Of a DNA stretch of 28,698 nt, positions 1 through 7,527 are shown piece by piece. Within the stretch, counting starts at the first letter, position 1. Each line of letters begins with the position of its first letter. A program made the translations under genes and the position numbers. Origin of the DNA: CBDAPI01 sp964565865 (lineage in GTDB: Bacteria > Acidobacteriota > UBA6911 > RPQK01 > CBDAPI01); assembly GCA_964565865.1 (NCBI GenBank), contig CAZMGM010000028.1, forward strand, positions 1 to 28,698. Direction: 5' to 3'. The notes beneath the pieces are model-generated. The model saw only the letters and a program-made list of their open reading frames with translations. It was not told the origin of the DNA and ran no database searches.

Positions 1-621
1 GGCCCTCTGGGAGTCTCGGTGGGTGGGGCGCTGCCCGCTTCGAGAGTTTTGGGGCTGTTGCTTTTTGCCGATGCAACCTGCACGATCGGAATTCTGTGGA
101 TTATGCAGCGCCTGCGAGGCAAGGACCTCGCTTCTCTCGGCTGGCGCCACCGGAACCGATCCAGGGAACTTCGGATTGGCTTCCAGGTCCTTCCGGGACT
201 GATCCTGCTCATGTTCCTGCTCAGCCTGTTCTTCGAGGCATTCTTACCGGACTGGGTGACGGAACGGAACCCCCTCCTGGCTCTTATCCAGAGTCCTACA
301 GATGTAATGATCTTTATGGCGGCCAGCATATATGCAGGAGGAATTAAGGAAGAACTGCAGCGAGGTTTCATCATAGAGCGCTTCGAAAATTCCCTGGGGG
401 GAGCGATTTGGGGAGTCGTTGTCTGGAGTCTTGTCTTTGGAGCTCTGCACTATACACAGGGCATCGACAACTCGATCAAGGCCGGTTGTCTGGGTTTGGT
501 TCTGGGCATACTTTACTGGAAGAGACGGCGGCTGGAGGGGCCGATTATCGCCCACGCTCTATTTGACGTTGTCGTGGTCTTGCTCGTCTACCAGTTCCCC
601 GAGCTGGCCGGCACCGGTTAA
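1..621 (+). CDS. CPBP family intramembrane metalloprotease, 5' end outside window
   Basis: The frame is open to the first base, so the gene probably begins upstream; an internal GTG at 19 is the first start-like codon inside the window. The protein is strongly hydrophobic with several membrane spans. It carries the CPBP (Abi, type II CAAX protease-like) motifs in order: a glutamate pair in KEELQRGF, a FGALHYTQG segment with the histidine, and a HALFDV segment near the C-terminus. Family members are membrane-embedded glutamic/metalloproteases, often linked to protein maturation or bacteriocin self-immunity; the substrate here cannot be read. The last 63 bases overlap the 3' end of rnc on the opposite strand. 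Family assignment is firm, role unknown. Confidence 0.85.
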   Translation, partial: GPLGVSVGGALPASRVLGLLLFADATCTIGILWIMQRLRGKDLASLGWRHRNRSRELRIGFQVLPGLILLMFLLSLFFEAFLPDWVTERNPLLALIQSPTDVMIFMAASIYAGGIKEELQRGFIIERFENSLGGAIWGVVVWSLVFGALHYTQGIDNSIKAGCLGLVLGILYWKRRRLEGPIIAHALFDVVVVLLVYQFPELAGTG

Positions 622-1326
622 GTTACGCAGCCGACGGAGCGCCACCTCAGCAGCTGCCTGTTCGGAATCTTTCTTGGTCGGGCCCGATCCGCTGGCGACT
701 AGACCTTCTTCCAGATAAACATTGGTGACGAAATGGCGGCGGTGGGGAGGACCTTGCTCGGAAGCCAGGCGGTAAACCGGGCCGGATTTGCCACGGCTGT
801 GGAGAAGCTCCTGCAACATCGACTTAAAGTTTGAGTGTGTGAAGCCTTCTCTTTCGATTTTTTCCAGGGTTCCACACAGTTGGGAGGTCAAAAAGGTTCG
901 AGCTGCCGACAGCCCCCCATCTAGATAGACGGCGGCAGTGACGCTTTCGAAAATGTCGGCCAGGATTGCGCTCTTATTCCTTCCTCCCGACCTGGCTTCT
1001 CCTTTGCCAAGACGCACAAAGTTACCCAGGCCTAAGGAGTCGGCCAGTCTGGCGAGTTCTTTTCGCGACACTAGAACCGACTTGATCTTTGAAAGCTCTC
1101 CCTCTCGCTTGTCTGGAAACCGCCGGTAGAGATGCTCGCAAACCAGCAGCCCGACCACGGCGTCTCCCAAAAACTCAAGAGCCTCGTAATCCTTCACACG
1201 GACTCCGGGATCTCGGAGTTCATACTGGAAGGAACGGTGCGTGAGTGCGCTCGCCAATAGGTCTCGATCACGAAAGGAGTAGTCGAGAGATTCTTCTAGT
1301 TCCTGGATAGAGCGGGGATTCTGCAT
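559..1326 (-). CDS. rnc: Ribonuclease III
   Basis: Endonuclease cutting double-stranded RNA, needed for rRNA precursor processing and mRNA turnover. The catalytic domain (about residues 8-150) carries the signature EALEFLGDAVV with metal-binding E48, E51 and D55, and the second acidic pair in ADIFES (D124, E127). A double-stranded RNA-binding domain fills about residues 160-235 (NFKSMLQELL to EVALRRL). At 255 residues it is slightly longer than usual because of a hydrophilic tail, encoded where the gene overlaps the converging CPBP gene by 63 bp. ATG at 1326 is preferred; a GTG lies two codons upstream at 1332. The gene follows the exported TPR protein gene by about 30 bases on the same strand and is probably cotranscribed with it. 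Confidence 0.95.
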   Translation of the reverse strand: MQNPRSIQELEESLDYSFRDRDLLASALTHRSFQYELRDPGVRVKDYEALEFLGDAVVGLLVCEHLYRRFPDKREGELSKIKSVLVSRKELARLADSLGLGNFVRLGKGEARSGGRNKSAILADIFESVTAAVYLDGGLSAARTFLTSQLCGTLEKIEREGFTHSNFKSMLQELLHSRGKSGPVYRLASEQGPPHRRHFVTNVYLEEGLVASGSGPTKKDSEQAAAEVALRRLRNLTGAGQLGELVDEQDHDNVK

Positions 1327-1359
1327 GGTCACGTTCGGATGGAGCCTTGAGGAAGTGAT

Positions 1360-2400
1360 TCAGCCGGGCAACGCTGAGGGGTGCCCGAGCCCGGGAGTTT
1401 CCTGAGAGGGCGGTGGCGATGGAGGTTCTGCGGTCTCTGTAGCTTTCTCCGGATGGTCCGGTGGCGTAGTGTTCTCCAGACGAGCGCCCTCAGCCACAAT
1501 CTGGGCGAGTAGCTTCTGGCGCTCCTGCTTGGCGCCCTCGAGCTCCAGCTTCTCCGCGGCGATGAATTTCTCGCGGGCGGGCAGGGACTTGGTTGTCTCG
1601 TAGATCTGGTCCAGGCGTTGTGTCGCATGAGGACCTATGACCCGTCCTATTGCAATGGTTCGAGCGTAAAACTTCACGCTGTTCTGTACATCCCTCTGGC
1701 GTTCATAGGTCTCCGCTAACCGGAAGGCTGCGTACTCGTGAGTGGGATTAGCCTCGAGTGCCCGATGGAAGTGTTTGGCGGCTTCCCGGAGAGATGTGTC
1801 ATCGCTTCCATCGGTACGATCCTGCTGTGCCCTTCCCAGAGCTACACGTCCCAGCACGTAGTGTGCCTCAGCGCTGAGGAAGAACCTTTGAGTTGCCCAG
1901 TCCGAAGGATTGACTTTATTCGATCGCTCCATGGTTCCAAGGATCTCGAGTGCCCGATTTGCCGAATCGGTAGCTCTCAGAGGCTGCTTCTTTTCAGCGT
2001 AGAAGAACGCCATCGTTGCCAGAAGGTTCGGGAGATTGGGTATTTCTTTCAACGCTTCTTCACCGTGTTTGAGAAAACTATCAATGTTGTTTTTCCCGCG
2101 GTACGCTTCTGCCATCTGTGCGTGAACCATAGCGGTTAAGCCACTGTCCGAAAATGCTTCCAGGAACTCCCTGCTCTTCGAAATCCTGAGATCGAGATGG
2201 GTCTCCGTGAGAATCGCTTGAAAGGCGTCCAGCTCCTCTATTGACCTGGCCTGTCCTACCACCCGAGTGGGTGCGGCGGCGGTCTCCGGAGCCTGTTCCT
2301 GTGCTTCGAGAGCTTCCTGTGGAACCAATTCAGTTTCCCACACGAGTGTCCCGGGTGAAGTTACAATTCCCCCCAGAAAGAGGTGAAACACTAAGCGCAT
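1360..2400 (-). CDS. Exported tetratricopeptide-repeat protein
   Basis: Predicted secreted or periplasmic protein of 346 residues. The ATG at 2400 is chosen because GGAG lies about 7 bases upstream and because it opens a signal-peptide-like stretch (MRLVFHLFLGGIV). An Ala/Glu/Pro-rich linker follows, then helical repeats between about residues 85 and 270 with TPR-like spacing (for example AMVHAQMAEAYRGKNN, LREAAKHFHRALEANPTHEYAAFRLAETYERQ). The C-terminus is a charged helix and then a Pro/Glu-rich disordered tail. TPR proteins act as protein-protein scaffolds; no catalytic motif is visible. It lies between another exported TPR gene upstream, across a repeat element, and rnc downstream. I recognise the architecture but not a named family. 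Confidence 0.75.
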   Translation of the reverse strand: MRLVFHLFLGGIVTSPGTLVWETELVPQEALEAQEQAPETAAAPTRVVGQARSIEELDAFQAILTETHLDLRISKSREFLEAFSDSGLTAMVHAQMAEAYRGKNNIDSFLKHGEEALKEIPNLPNLLATMAFFYAEKKQPLRATDSANRALEILGTMERSNKVNPSDWATQRFFLSAEAHYVLGRVALGRAQQDRTDGSDDTSLREAAKHFHRALEANPTHEYAAFRLAETYERQRDVQNSVKFYARTIAIGRVIGPHATQRLDQIYETTKSLPAREKFIAAEKLELEGAKQERQKLLAQIVAEGARLENTTPPDHPEKATETAEPPSPPPSQETPGLGHPSALPG

Positions 2401-2542
2401 GCTCTTTCTCCGAAATAGTCTTGGCAACCCTTCTCCCGACTGGATCGCCTCAAAGCTTCGGTACTGCAATTGTTACACAGAAGAGCAGCGGGAGTTTCCC
2501 ATGACTTCCCACTCATCCTCCGTGTGTTCGCCCTGGGTCTAC

Positions 2543-2820
2543 TAGCAGTCCGTGGTGAAAATCCCGCAGGCCGAGTTGTGGGCACCGCGGATGCAGATAC
2601 AAGGCGAACCGAAGCAGGCCCTGCCAAAGCATCGTCGAGGCGGGGTAACACTGCAAATGGGCCTGCTCCGACCATAAACCAAAAGGAACCAGAGTCTTTC
2701 GCCCAGTGGCTGTGTTTCTCGTTTTCGCAGATGACCAAGTATCAACTTCCTCCTCCTGCCTTGCCAGCGAAGATAGCTCCCTGGCGCTCGACCGCGCTCG
2801 ACTTTTACCACGGACTGCTA
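2543..2820. repeat. TAGCAG dispersed element, long copy with inverted ends
   Basis: This 278-bp element fills most of the 417-base gap between the two exported TPR genes. The left end starts TAGCAGTCCGTGGTGAAAAT on the plus strand and the right end is its inverted copy (CTA at 2818-2820), matching at 19 of 21 positions. The last three bases are the complement of the TAG stop codon of the minus-strand TPR/HExxH gene. Read from the right end inward on the minus strand, it shares with the copies at 6371 and 13390 the order GTGGTAAAAGTC, a CGCGC-type run, CAGGGA(A/G)CT, GGCAAGGCA and GGAG. No credible protein is encoded; open frames crossing it lack family features. The rest of the gap (2401-2542) shows only the ribosome-binding site of the downstream gene. 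Confidence 0.75.
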
Positions 2821-4395
2821 AGGCAGTTGCACGAGGAGCCGGTCAGCCTCGTCGTTGGCACCTCTCAGATTTCCCTCCATGGCCTGTACTTCTACAAACA
2901 GCTCTCTGGCTCCGCTGTAGTTGCCCCTGGAGGCGAGGATTCTCCCCAGTCGAATCCGGGACCAACCGAGGATCCAGGCCTCGAGTCCCGGCGAATCGTT
3001 GCACCGCCGATAGTACTCAAGGGCACCATCGTAGTCCTTGAGCTGAAAGGCTACCTGGCCAAGATAGAAGAGGATTTTCCCATTGTGCGGGCGGGATTCC
3101 CTCAACCCTTGCAGCAGCGCCCGGGCTTCTTCAAACTTTCCTTCCGCCAGCAGTTCTGAAGCCGCATTGAACTGCCTTACGTATTCATTGTGGAGCTGTA
3201 TCTCAACCTCCTCTTTTCGAGCTACTTTCTGGAGGTTTTCGTCTTCCGACCGATGTCGCTTCTCGAGCTCACCAATGACCTTTGCGTCCTTGCGAACCGC
3301 GCCCTCCTCGATATCTTCGATGACAGTTTCCAGATAGGAGGGAAGCGTCAGTTCTTCCAGCTGGTCGTAATTCTCGAGCGAGCGATAAAAGTAGGGCGCC
3401 AGAATCAGACCTCGCCGGAAGAATCGAACCATCTTCCTATCCAACTCTTCTGGATTCTTCGGTGGGTCTAATCTTGTTTGAATTGCTTCAATAAGTGATT
3501 CCGTAGTTACCAGAAGAAACTGGTTCTTATACTCGTACTGAGTGTCCGGTTGCCGCTGTGCCAAATACACAAGGGAGTCCCGTTTAAGCAGGGGAGCGCC
3601 AAACTTCTGGATCAGATCATCTAGGAGGAAATGAAGGTATTCGTGTTCCAGCTGCCTGCGGTTGCTGGAGGGATCCTCTGAAGGTCCCATCACCAGGAAG
3701 TAGGTCCGTTCCAGGTTTCTGGCATTGACCATGTCATTAATTTCCAAAAGGTCCACAGTCAAGATGATCTCTTTGGCGAGGGACACGCGCATGGGCACCC
3801 GGAAGTACCCAAGCGTCGAGGTAACGACATCTTCGAACAATGCCCGATAATTTGCGAGCTCTGTCAAGTAAAGGGGTTCCAGGGTCTCCCAGAGCTCCGT
3901 AAGGTTCGCCTCGTTCCAGAACTCCCTGACGAGGTCAGAGAATTCTCGCACGGCCCAGACATCGTCTGGGATCTCTGCAGCCCCACCACGTAGTTCGAAC
4001 TTGGGAGGCGAGCCCAGCCATAGAGCGAGAGAAACATAGGCGGCCTGCGGGTTATCCAGGAAGGCCTTGGACCTGGGCCGGTGGGACTTGTAAAACGTCC
4101 GGAGTCTGTACGAGAGGTCCTTATCGAGATCCACAATCCACTCATGCAGCCGATCCCTCACGATTGGTCGCCCTTGACCCGCGGTCTCCTCCTGGAATCC
4201 GGCTGCATGCAGGGCTGCCATGACCCCAAATACACGGCGGTCGGCCAATAACCGAATGTTGGCGAGTTTCGTTTCCTGAACGGCTTGGGCAGGCTGGGGT
4301 GGCATCGATGCTTCTTCTGCCCGCTGCTCAACCAAGAAGAGTGTGCCGCAAAGGAACAAGGGAGCAGTACGGAAGAGCTTCACCAGGTGCCTCAT
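2818..4395 (-). CDS. Exported protein with HExxH metallopeptidase-like motif and C-terminal TPRs
   Basis: A 525-residue protein with an N-terminal signal-type segment (MRHLVKLFRTAPLFLCGTLFLVEQ). The central region has HEYLH at residues 251-255 inside a helical context (RRQLEHEYLHFLLDD), the zinc-binding HExxH form of gluzincin peptidases; a candidate third ligand glutamate lies about 45 residues later in TTESLIEAIQ (E299 or E303). The C-terminal third is charged coiled-coil-like sequence and then TPR units (residues about 405-525, such as LLAEGKFEEARALLQ and LKDYDGALEYYRRC). The start overlaps nothing but sits one base after the DUF2062 stop (TGAAATG), implying translational coupling. Its TAG stop lies in the TAGCAG element. 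A protease function is an inference from one motif. Confidence 0.7.
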   Translation of the reverse strand: MRHLVKLFRTAPLFLCGTLFLVEQRAEEASMPPQPAQAVQETKLANIRLLADRRVFGVMAALHAAGFQEETAGQGRPIVRDRLHEWIVDLDKDLSYRLRTFYKSHRPRSKAFLDNPQAAYVSLALWLGSPPKFELRGGAAEIPDDVWAVREFSDLVREFWNEANLTELWETLEPLYLTELANYRALFEDVVTSTLGYFRVPMRVSLAKEIILTVDLLEINDMVNARNLERTYFLVMGPSEDPSSNRRQLEHEYLHFLLDDLIQKFGAPLLKRDSLVYLAQRQPDTQYEYKNQFLLVTTESLIEAIQTRLDPPKNPEELDRKMVRFFRRGLILAPYFYRSLENYDQLEELTLPSYLETVIEDIEEGAVRKDAKVIGELEKRHRSEDENLQKVARKEEVEIQLHNEYVRQFNAASELLAEGKFEEARALLQGLRESRPHNGKILFYLGQVAFQLKDYDGALEYYRRCNDSPGLEAWILGWSRIRLGRILASRGNYSGARELFVEVQAMEGNLRGANDEADRLLVQLP

Positions 4396-4396
4396 T

Positions 4397-4858
4397 TCAG
4401 GTTCCGCCTTTGCCGGCCGAGAATCGGCTCAGTGTGTACAGGCTCAACGGATAGGCGATCAGGGCGAAAACGATGGCAAGAACGGTCGAGCCGAGGACTG
4501 CCGGGATGAGGAGCTTCCACTGGGTCAATACCCAGGACCAGACCTCCCAGCTCAGGAGGTCCGACAAACCATAGCCGGATAGTCCCACTTCTTCTGGCAT
4601 GCCGGTAATCCGCAAACCTACCCAGGTGGCAAAGGCATAGTAGGGAACAAACACCCAGGGATTATTCAAGTACACGCCCAGCAGAACGGCGATCTTGTTG
4701 AGCCGAAACAAAATTGCGGCCGCCAGGGCCAGAACCGCATGGAACCCGACCAGGGGTGAGAATCCGCAGAATACTCCCAGGGCGAAGGAAGCCGCCACGT
4801 TAGCTGTTCCGTCCTGCTGGCGCGTCAGTGTCTGGGCAACTTGTCGTAGAACTTTCAC
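4397..4858 (-). CDS. DUF2062 membrane protein
   Basis: A 153-residue inner-membrane protein. It shows the DUF2062 pattern: a short basic N-terminus, FALGVFCGFSPLVGFHAVLALAAAILFRLNKIAVLLGVYLNNPW as the conserved first hydrophobic hairpin with the NNPW motif, a second pair of membrane segments, and a basic tail. The biochemical role of the family is unknown. The start is set at GTG 4858, whose GTGA overlaps the thiL stop codon, a standard coupling arrangement; a longer reading frame reaches back to ATG 4918 inside thiL but adds only an Arg-rich stretch unlike the family. Part of the nrdR-thiL-DUF2062-TPR operon. Confidence 0.85.
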   Translation of the reverse strand: MKVLRQVAQTLTRQQDGTANVAASFALGVFCGFSPLVGFHAVLALAAAILFRLNKIAVLLGVYLNNPWVFVPYYAFATWVGLRITGMPEEVGLSGYGLSDLLSWEVWSWVLTQWKLLIPAVLGSTVLAIVFALIAYPLSLYTLSRFSAGKGGT

Positions 4859-5934
4859 TTCAAGTGATCGAATCCTTGTGGAAGCAAAACGACCTGATTG
4901 TCTCCGTCGTCGAGCCAAACAGCCGGCTCTCGCGTGCTCCGGGCCTCACCGAGACGGAGCAATAGTCCAGAATCGTCCGGAAAGTGACTCTCTAGCCTCT
5001 CTTCTTCTCCCCTCGGACAGCTGAAGGCGAGTGCATAGTCCTCCCCCCCGTTCAATATGTGCTGGAGAGTCATTCTCTCACCGCCCTCCGACCGGAGCCG
5101 TTTCAGGGCATGGTTCTGGATAACGATGTCTACGAAGCTAGACTCGACCATACGCTGAAGATCGCTCACTAGGCCGTCGCTGACATCAATCATAGAATTG
5201 GCCAGACCTTGCTTCCTCAACCAAATACCCGCGGAAATCTGAGGTTCGGGAAGCAGGTGGCTCGTGACAAAACGCAGGCTGAGGCGGTCGTGAACGATTG
5301 CCTGGAGCTCTTCCTCGCTGGCCAGAGCCTTCTCGAACTCGAATTCCTGCAGAATCTGCAGGCCCAGAGCTGCATGGCCGAGGCGGCCCACGAGATAGAT
5401 CGCGTCGCCCTCCCGGCACCCGTCACGACGAACGGCCTGTCCTGAAGGGACCGTCCCGACGATAGTGGCGCTCGTCTGAACGATCGAGCCGCGGGTAATA
5501 TTCCCACCCACCAGATCGACCGCCCATCGCCGCGTTTCTCCTAGGAACCCCTCCACCAGACTAGAAATGTAATCTGATCGAGCTAGTTCACCCGGCAAGA
5601 CCAGGGACAACAGACAGACCCAGGGCTCCGCGCCCATAGCCGCCAGATCGCTCAGGTTCACGAGCAGGGTCTTGCGACCCAGCATAACGGGGGCTGTCTG
5701 GTGTCGTCGAAAATGAACATCTTCCGTGAGAGTGTCGGTGGAAACGACTAGCTGCCGTCCTGCAGGGGGACTTACTATAGCCGCATCGTCCCCTATCCCC
5801 TTGTCTGGTTCCGTAAGGGACGGGGCAAGAGAACGCAGCCATTCAATGAAATCTGATTCACCGTGTCGACTTGGATGCAGGCTTCTTCCGGCGCTAGTCC
5901 AATCGGTCGATTTCGTCCTGGAATTCCCTGACAT
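4855..5934 (-). CDS. thiL: Thiamine-monophosphate kinase
   Basis: ATP-dependent phosphorylation of thiamine monophosphate to thiamine diphosphate, the last step of cofactor B1 synthesis. Family landmarks are in order: IGDDAAIV near the N-terminus, STDTLTEDVHF, the helix KTLLVNLSDLAAMGAEPW, VGGNITRGS, and DVSDGLVSDLQRM followed by NGGEDYALAF near the C-terminus. The start is uncertain: the ATG at 5934 is used, overlapping the end of nrdR by about 40 bases; an upstream ATG at 5970 would extend further into nrdR, and residues before GESDFIEWL are not conserved. The stop overlaps the GTG of the DUF2062 gene. Function assignment is strong. Confidence 0.93.
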   Translation of the reverse strand: MSGNSRTKSTDWTSAGRSLHPSRHGESDFIEWLRSLAPSLTEPDKGIGDDAAIVSPPAGRQLVVSTDTLTEDVHFRRHQTAPVMLGRKTLLVNLSDLAAMGAEPWVCLLSLVLPGELARSDYISSLVEGFLGETRRWAVDLVGGNITRGSIVQTSATIVGTVPSGQAVRRDGCREGDAIYLVGRLGHAALGLQILQEFEFEKALASEEELQAIVHDRLSLRFVTSHLLPEPQISAGIWLRKQGLANSMIDVSDGLVSDLQRMVESSFVDIVIQNHALKRLRSEGGERMTLQHILNGGEDYALAFSCPRGEEERLESHFPDDSGLLLRLGEARSTREPAVWLDDGDNQVVLLPQGFDHLK

Positions 5935-6340
5935 CTCTGAACTCTCGGTGAACTGAGGCGAAACGAACATAGGCGACCTGGTCAGTTTCTTTGAGCTGAT
6001 CCATGACTAACCTGCCAATGGCCTCGGTCGTAATTTCTCCCTCCCGACTGCTCGAAAGCATTCGTTCCACCCTTTCCACAATTTGCTCCTGTTCCCTTCT
6101 CGGAATGGGCCTTTTCTCACAGGCCCTCAAGACTCCGGACAGTATCTTTGATCGGTTGAATCTCTCGCGACGGCCGTCTTTCTTGACTACCATATAAGGG
6201 ATCTCTTCGCTTCTCTCGTAGGTAGTGTAGCGCCGACCGCAGCTGAGACACTCACGGCGCCTTCTGATGACGTGGCCTTCTCGACTCTCACGGGATTCGA
6301 TTACCCGATCTTTTCTGTGCTGGCAAAAGGGACAGAGCAT
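5894..6340 (-). CDS. nrdR: Transcriptional repressor NrdR
   Basis: Regulator of ribonucleotide reductase genes that senses ATP/dATP. The 148-residue protein has the typical N-terminal zinc ribbon (C3, C6, C31, C34 in MLCPFCQHRK and CLSCGRRY) and the ATP-cone domain (VVKKDGRRERFNRSKILSGVLRACEKRPI through DQVAYVRFASVHREF). Length and start match the family exactly. It is the first gene of the minus-strand operon leading into thiL. No nrd genes or obvious NrdR boxes are seen in the window. The upstream region holds a TAGCAG element (from 6371) pointing away from it. Confidence 0.96.
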   Translation of the reverse strand: MLCPFCQHRKDRVIESRESREGHVIRRRRECLSCGRRYTTYERSEEIPYMVVKKDGRRERFNRSKILSGVLRACEKRPIPRREQEQIVERVERMLSSSREGEITTEAIGRLVMDQLKETDQVAYVRFASVHREFRDVREFQDEIDRLD

Positions 6341-6370
6341 GGCGTAATGAAATCGTCAACATTGGGATTT

Positions 6371-6450
6371 TAGCAGTCCGTGGTAAAAGTCGCGCGCAGG
6401 GAACTGTGTTTCCTGACAAGGCAGAAGGAGGATTTCGATGCTGGTGTGAA
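6371..6450 (+). repeat. TAGCAG dispersed element, one-ended copy
   Basis: Begins TAGCAGTCCGTGGTAAAAGT and then follows the same internal order as the inward-read right ends of the copies at 2820 and 13390: CGCGCGCAGGGAACTG, CTGACAAGGCA, GAAGGAG and TTTCGATGCTGGT. Similarity to the 13390 copy fades after about 6449. I see no matching inverted end downstream, so this is a one-ended or truncated copy. It lies about 30 bases upstream of the nrdR start and directly before a truncated LiaF-like coding fragment. The remaining part of the 520-base gap between nrdR and the next gene (6688-6860) shows nothing recognisable. Confidence 0.65.
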
Positions 6451-6453
6451 TAG

Positions 6454-6687
6454 GCAACCGCCGGTGAAGTCGACATCAAGGTGGAGATCGACGGAGTCGA
6501 GCTCAGGCTTCCGGGAGATCTTGGTGTTGAATGGAGGGTTAGGAGGAGCTTCCTTTCCAGCGTTGACACGGAGGGACTCCGGAAGGTAAAGAGATGTGAC
6601 TCGAGAACAAATTACGGTCGAACTTCAAAGGAAATATGGTTGCACGTCAGTACCCGCATCGGTGGGATTGAGATCGGCTGGATCTGA
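6454..6687 (+). pseudogene. C-terminal fragment resembling LiaF-type (DUF2154-like) domain
   Basis: The frame beginning after a TAG at 6451 reads ATAGEVDIKVEIDGVELRL, then a middle stretch SSVDTEGLRKVKR, and ends WLHVSTRIGGIEIGWI before a TGA. This alternation of short beta strands, with a 'GEVEIRLP ... SVD..GL ... NYG ... I.L.VST.IG.IEI' rhythm, resembles the C-terminal beta-helix-like domain of LiaF/YvqF membrane-stress proteins. There is no convincing start codon or N-terminal membrane part; the sequence abuts the TAGCAG element on its left. I read it as the 3' remnant of a longer gene cut away next to the repeat. The family match is by eye and tentative. Confidence 0.4.
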
Positions 6688-6860
6688 GTGCCCAACCAGG
6701 GGGTAGAATGTGGAGGCACGGTGCAACCTTGTCTGCCGGCTTATCCAGCAGTCGCCTCTGATCAGCTTGCTGGCCGATCAATCAGGGCCCCTGGCGGAAG
6801 CCGGAGATAGCATTGCCAGGAGGTTTCCAACGACCGATATCTGCGCCGAGGGTAGAAGGG

Positions 6861-7496
6861 ATGGTTAGTCTTTTGCCTCAACCGTGCCCAGTTGAGCAAA
6901 TTCTAGTTGCCTGTGCGTTGGAGAAGGAATTGGAGGTGCTGCGCAGCGGGCTACCGGAGCGGCTGCAGTTCCTGCGGACCGGACTTGGATGCATGCGCTC
7001 CTGCCGGCAACTCGAAAAAAAGATCCGGACCGCCCCTCCGGGCGCCATCATTTTTGCGGGAACCGCTGGGCAGTTGAGCCCCAGCGTAACTTCTGGGCAA
7101 GTCATTTTCCCTGAACGTTGGTGTTTCTCGGACGGTCGATGTTACCAGCAATCGACGCGGATTTCCTCGTCTCTGGCAGCCTCCGGTTTTCCCCCTCGAG
7201 GTGTCGGATTGACTGTGCGAAGGCCGGTTGTCACCGGGGAAAAAAGACGGTGCCTCCACCACAAAACCGGGGCTCTGGTTTGCGATATGGAGAGTGCCGG
7301 GATTCTGTCACTCGCTCAGAAATTGGCGGTTCCAACCGTCGCTATAAAGGTCGTGTCTGATACGGCCGAGTCGGGAATTGTAGGTTACTGGGAGGAGTTT
7401 AGTGAGAACCTGAGTTTACTAACGGATTACCTCGGGGAAGTGATCAGAGTATTGTCGACCGGCCCCCTCGATAACCTGCAAATGAATTCTTGCTAG
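6861..7496 (+). CDS. Nucleoside phosphorylase / MTA-SAH nucleosidase-like protein
   Basis: A PNP/UDP phosphorylase superfamily protein of 211 residues from the ATG at 6861 (purine-rich GTAGAAGGG directly before); a TTG at 6813 would add 16 residues. Visible landmarks are the N-terminal strand ILVACALEKEL, the glycine-rich FAGTAGQL loop, CDMESAG (Met-Glu ribose-binding pair, residues 143-144) and VVSDTAE with the catalytic-type Asp167. The superfamily cleaves N-glycosidic bonds of nucleosides; the sequence does not decide between MTA/SAH nucleosidase, futalosine hydrolase or hopanoid-associated phosphorylase. The stop TAG is the first triplet of a TAGCAG hairpin. Converges on thrC. Confidence 0.75.
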   Translation: MVSLLPQPCPVEQILVACALEKELEVLRSGLPERLQFLRTGLGCMRSCRQLEKKIRTAPPGAIIFAGTAGQLSPSVTSGQVIFPERWCFSDGRCYQQSTRISSSLAASGFPPRGVGLTVRRPVVTGEKRRCLHHKTGALVCDMESAGILSLAQKLAVPTVAIKVVSDTAESGIVGYWEEFSENLSLLTDYLGEVIRVLSTGPLDNLQMNSC

Positions 7497-7522
7497 CAGT
7501 CCGGGGCGGAAACCCCTGCTGA
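7494..7522. terminator. TAGCAG short copy forming a hairpin between converging genes
   Basis: TAGCAGTCC then GGGG-CGGAAA-CCCC and TGCTGA. AGCA pairs with TGCT around a GGGG/CCCC stem with a GTCC bulge. The TAG is the stop codon of the nucleoside phosphorylase gene, and thrC ends at 7528 from the other side, so the hairpin could serve both transcripts. There is no T-tract, so intrinsic termination is not assured; transcript-end protection is another possibility. Confidence 0.5.
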
Positions 7523-7527
7523 CAAGT

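Noticed and set aside
2141..2154. ACTGTCCGAAAA inside the TPR gene matching the ends of the 105-bp element
   Set aside because: Only a 12-base match within intact coding sequence and without a second end, so chance is the simpler explanation.
2470..3159. Plus-strand open frame covering the long TAGCAG copy and the end of the HExxH/TPR gene
   Set aside because: Composition is unlike a protein, it crosses a repeat and it is antisense to a supported gene.
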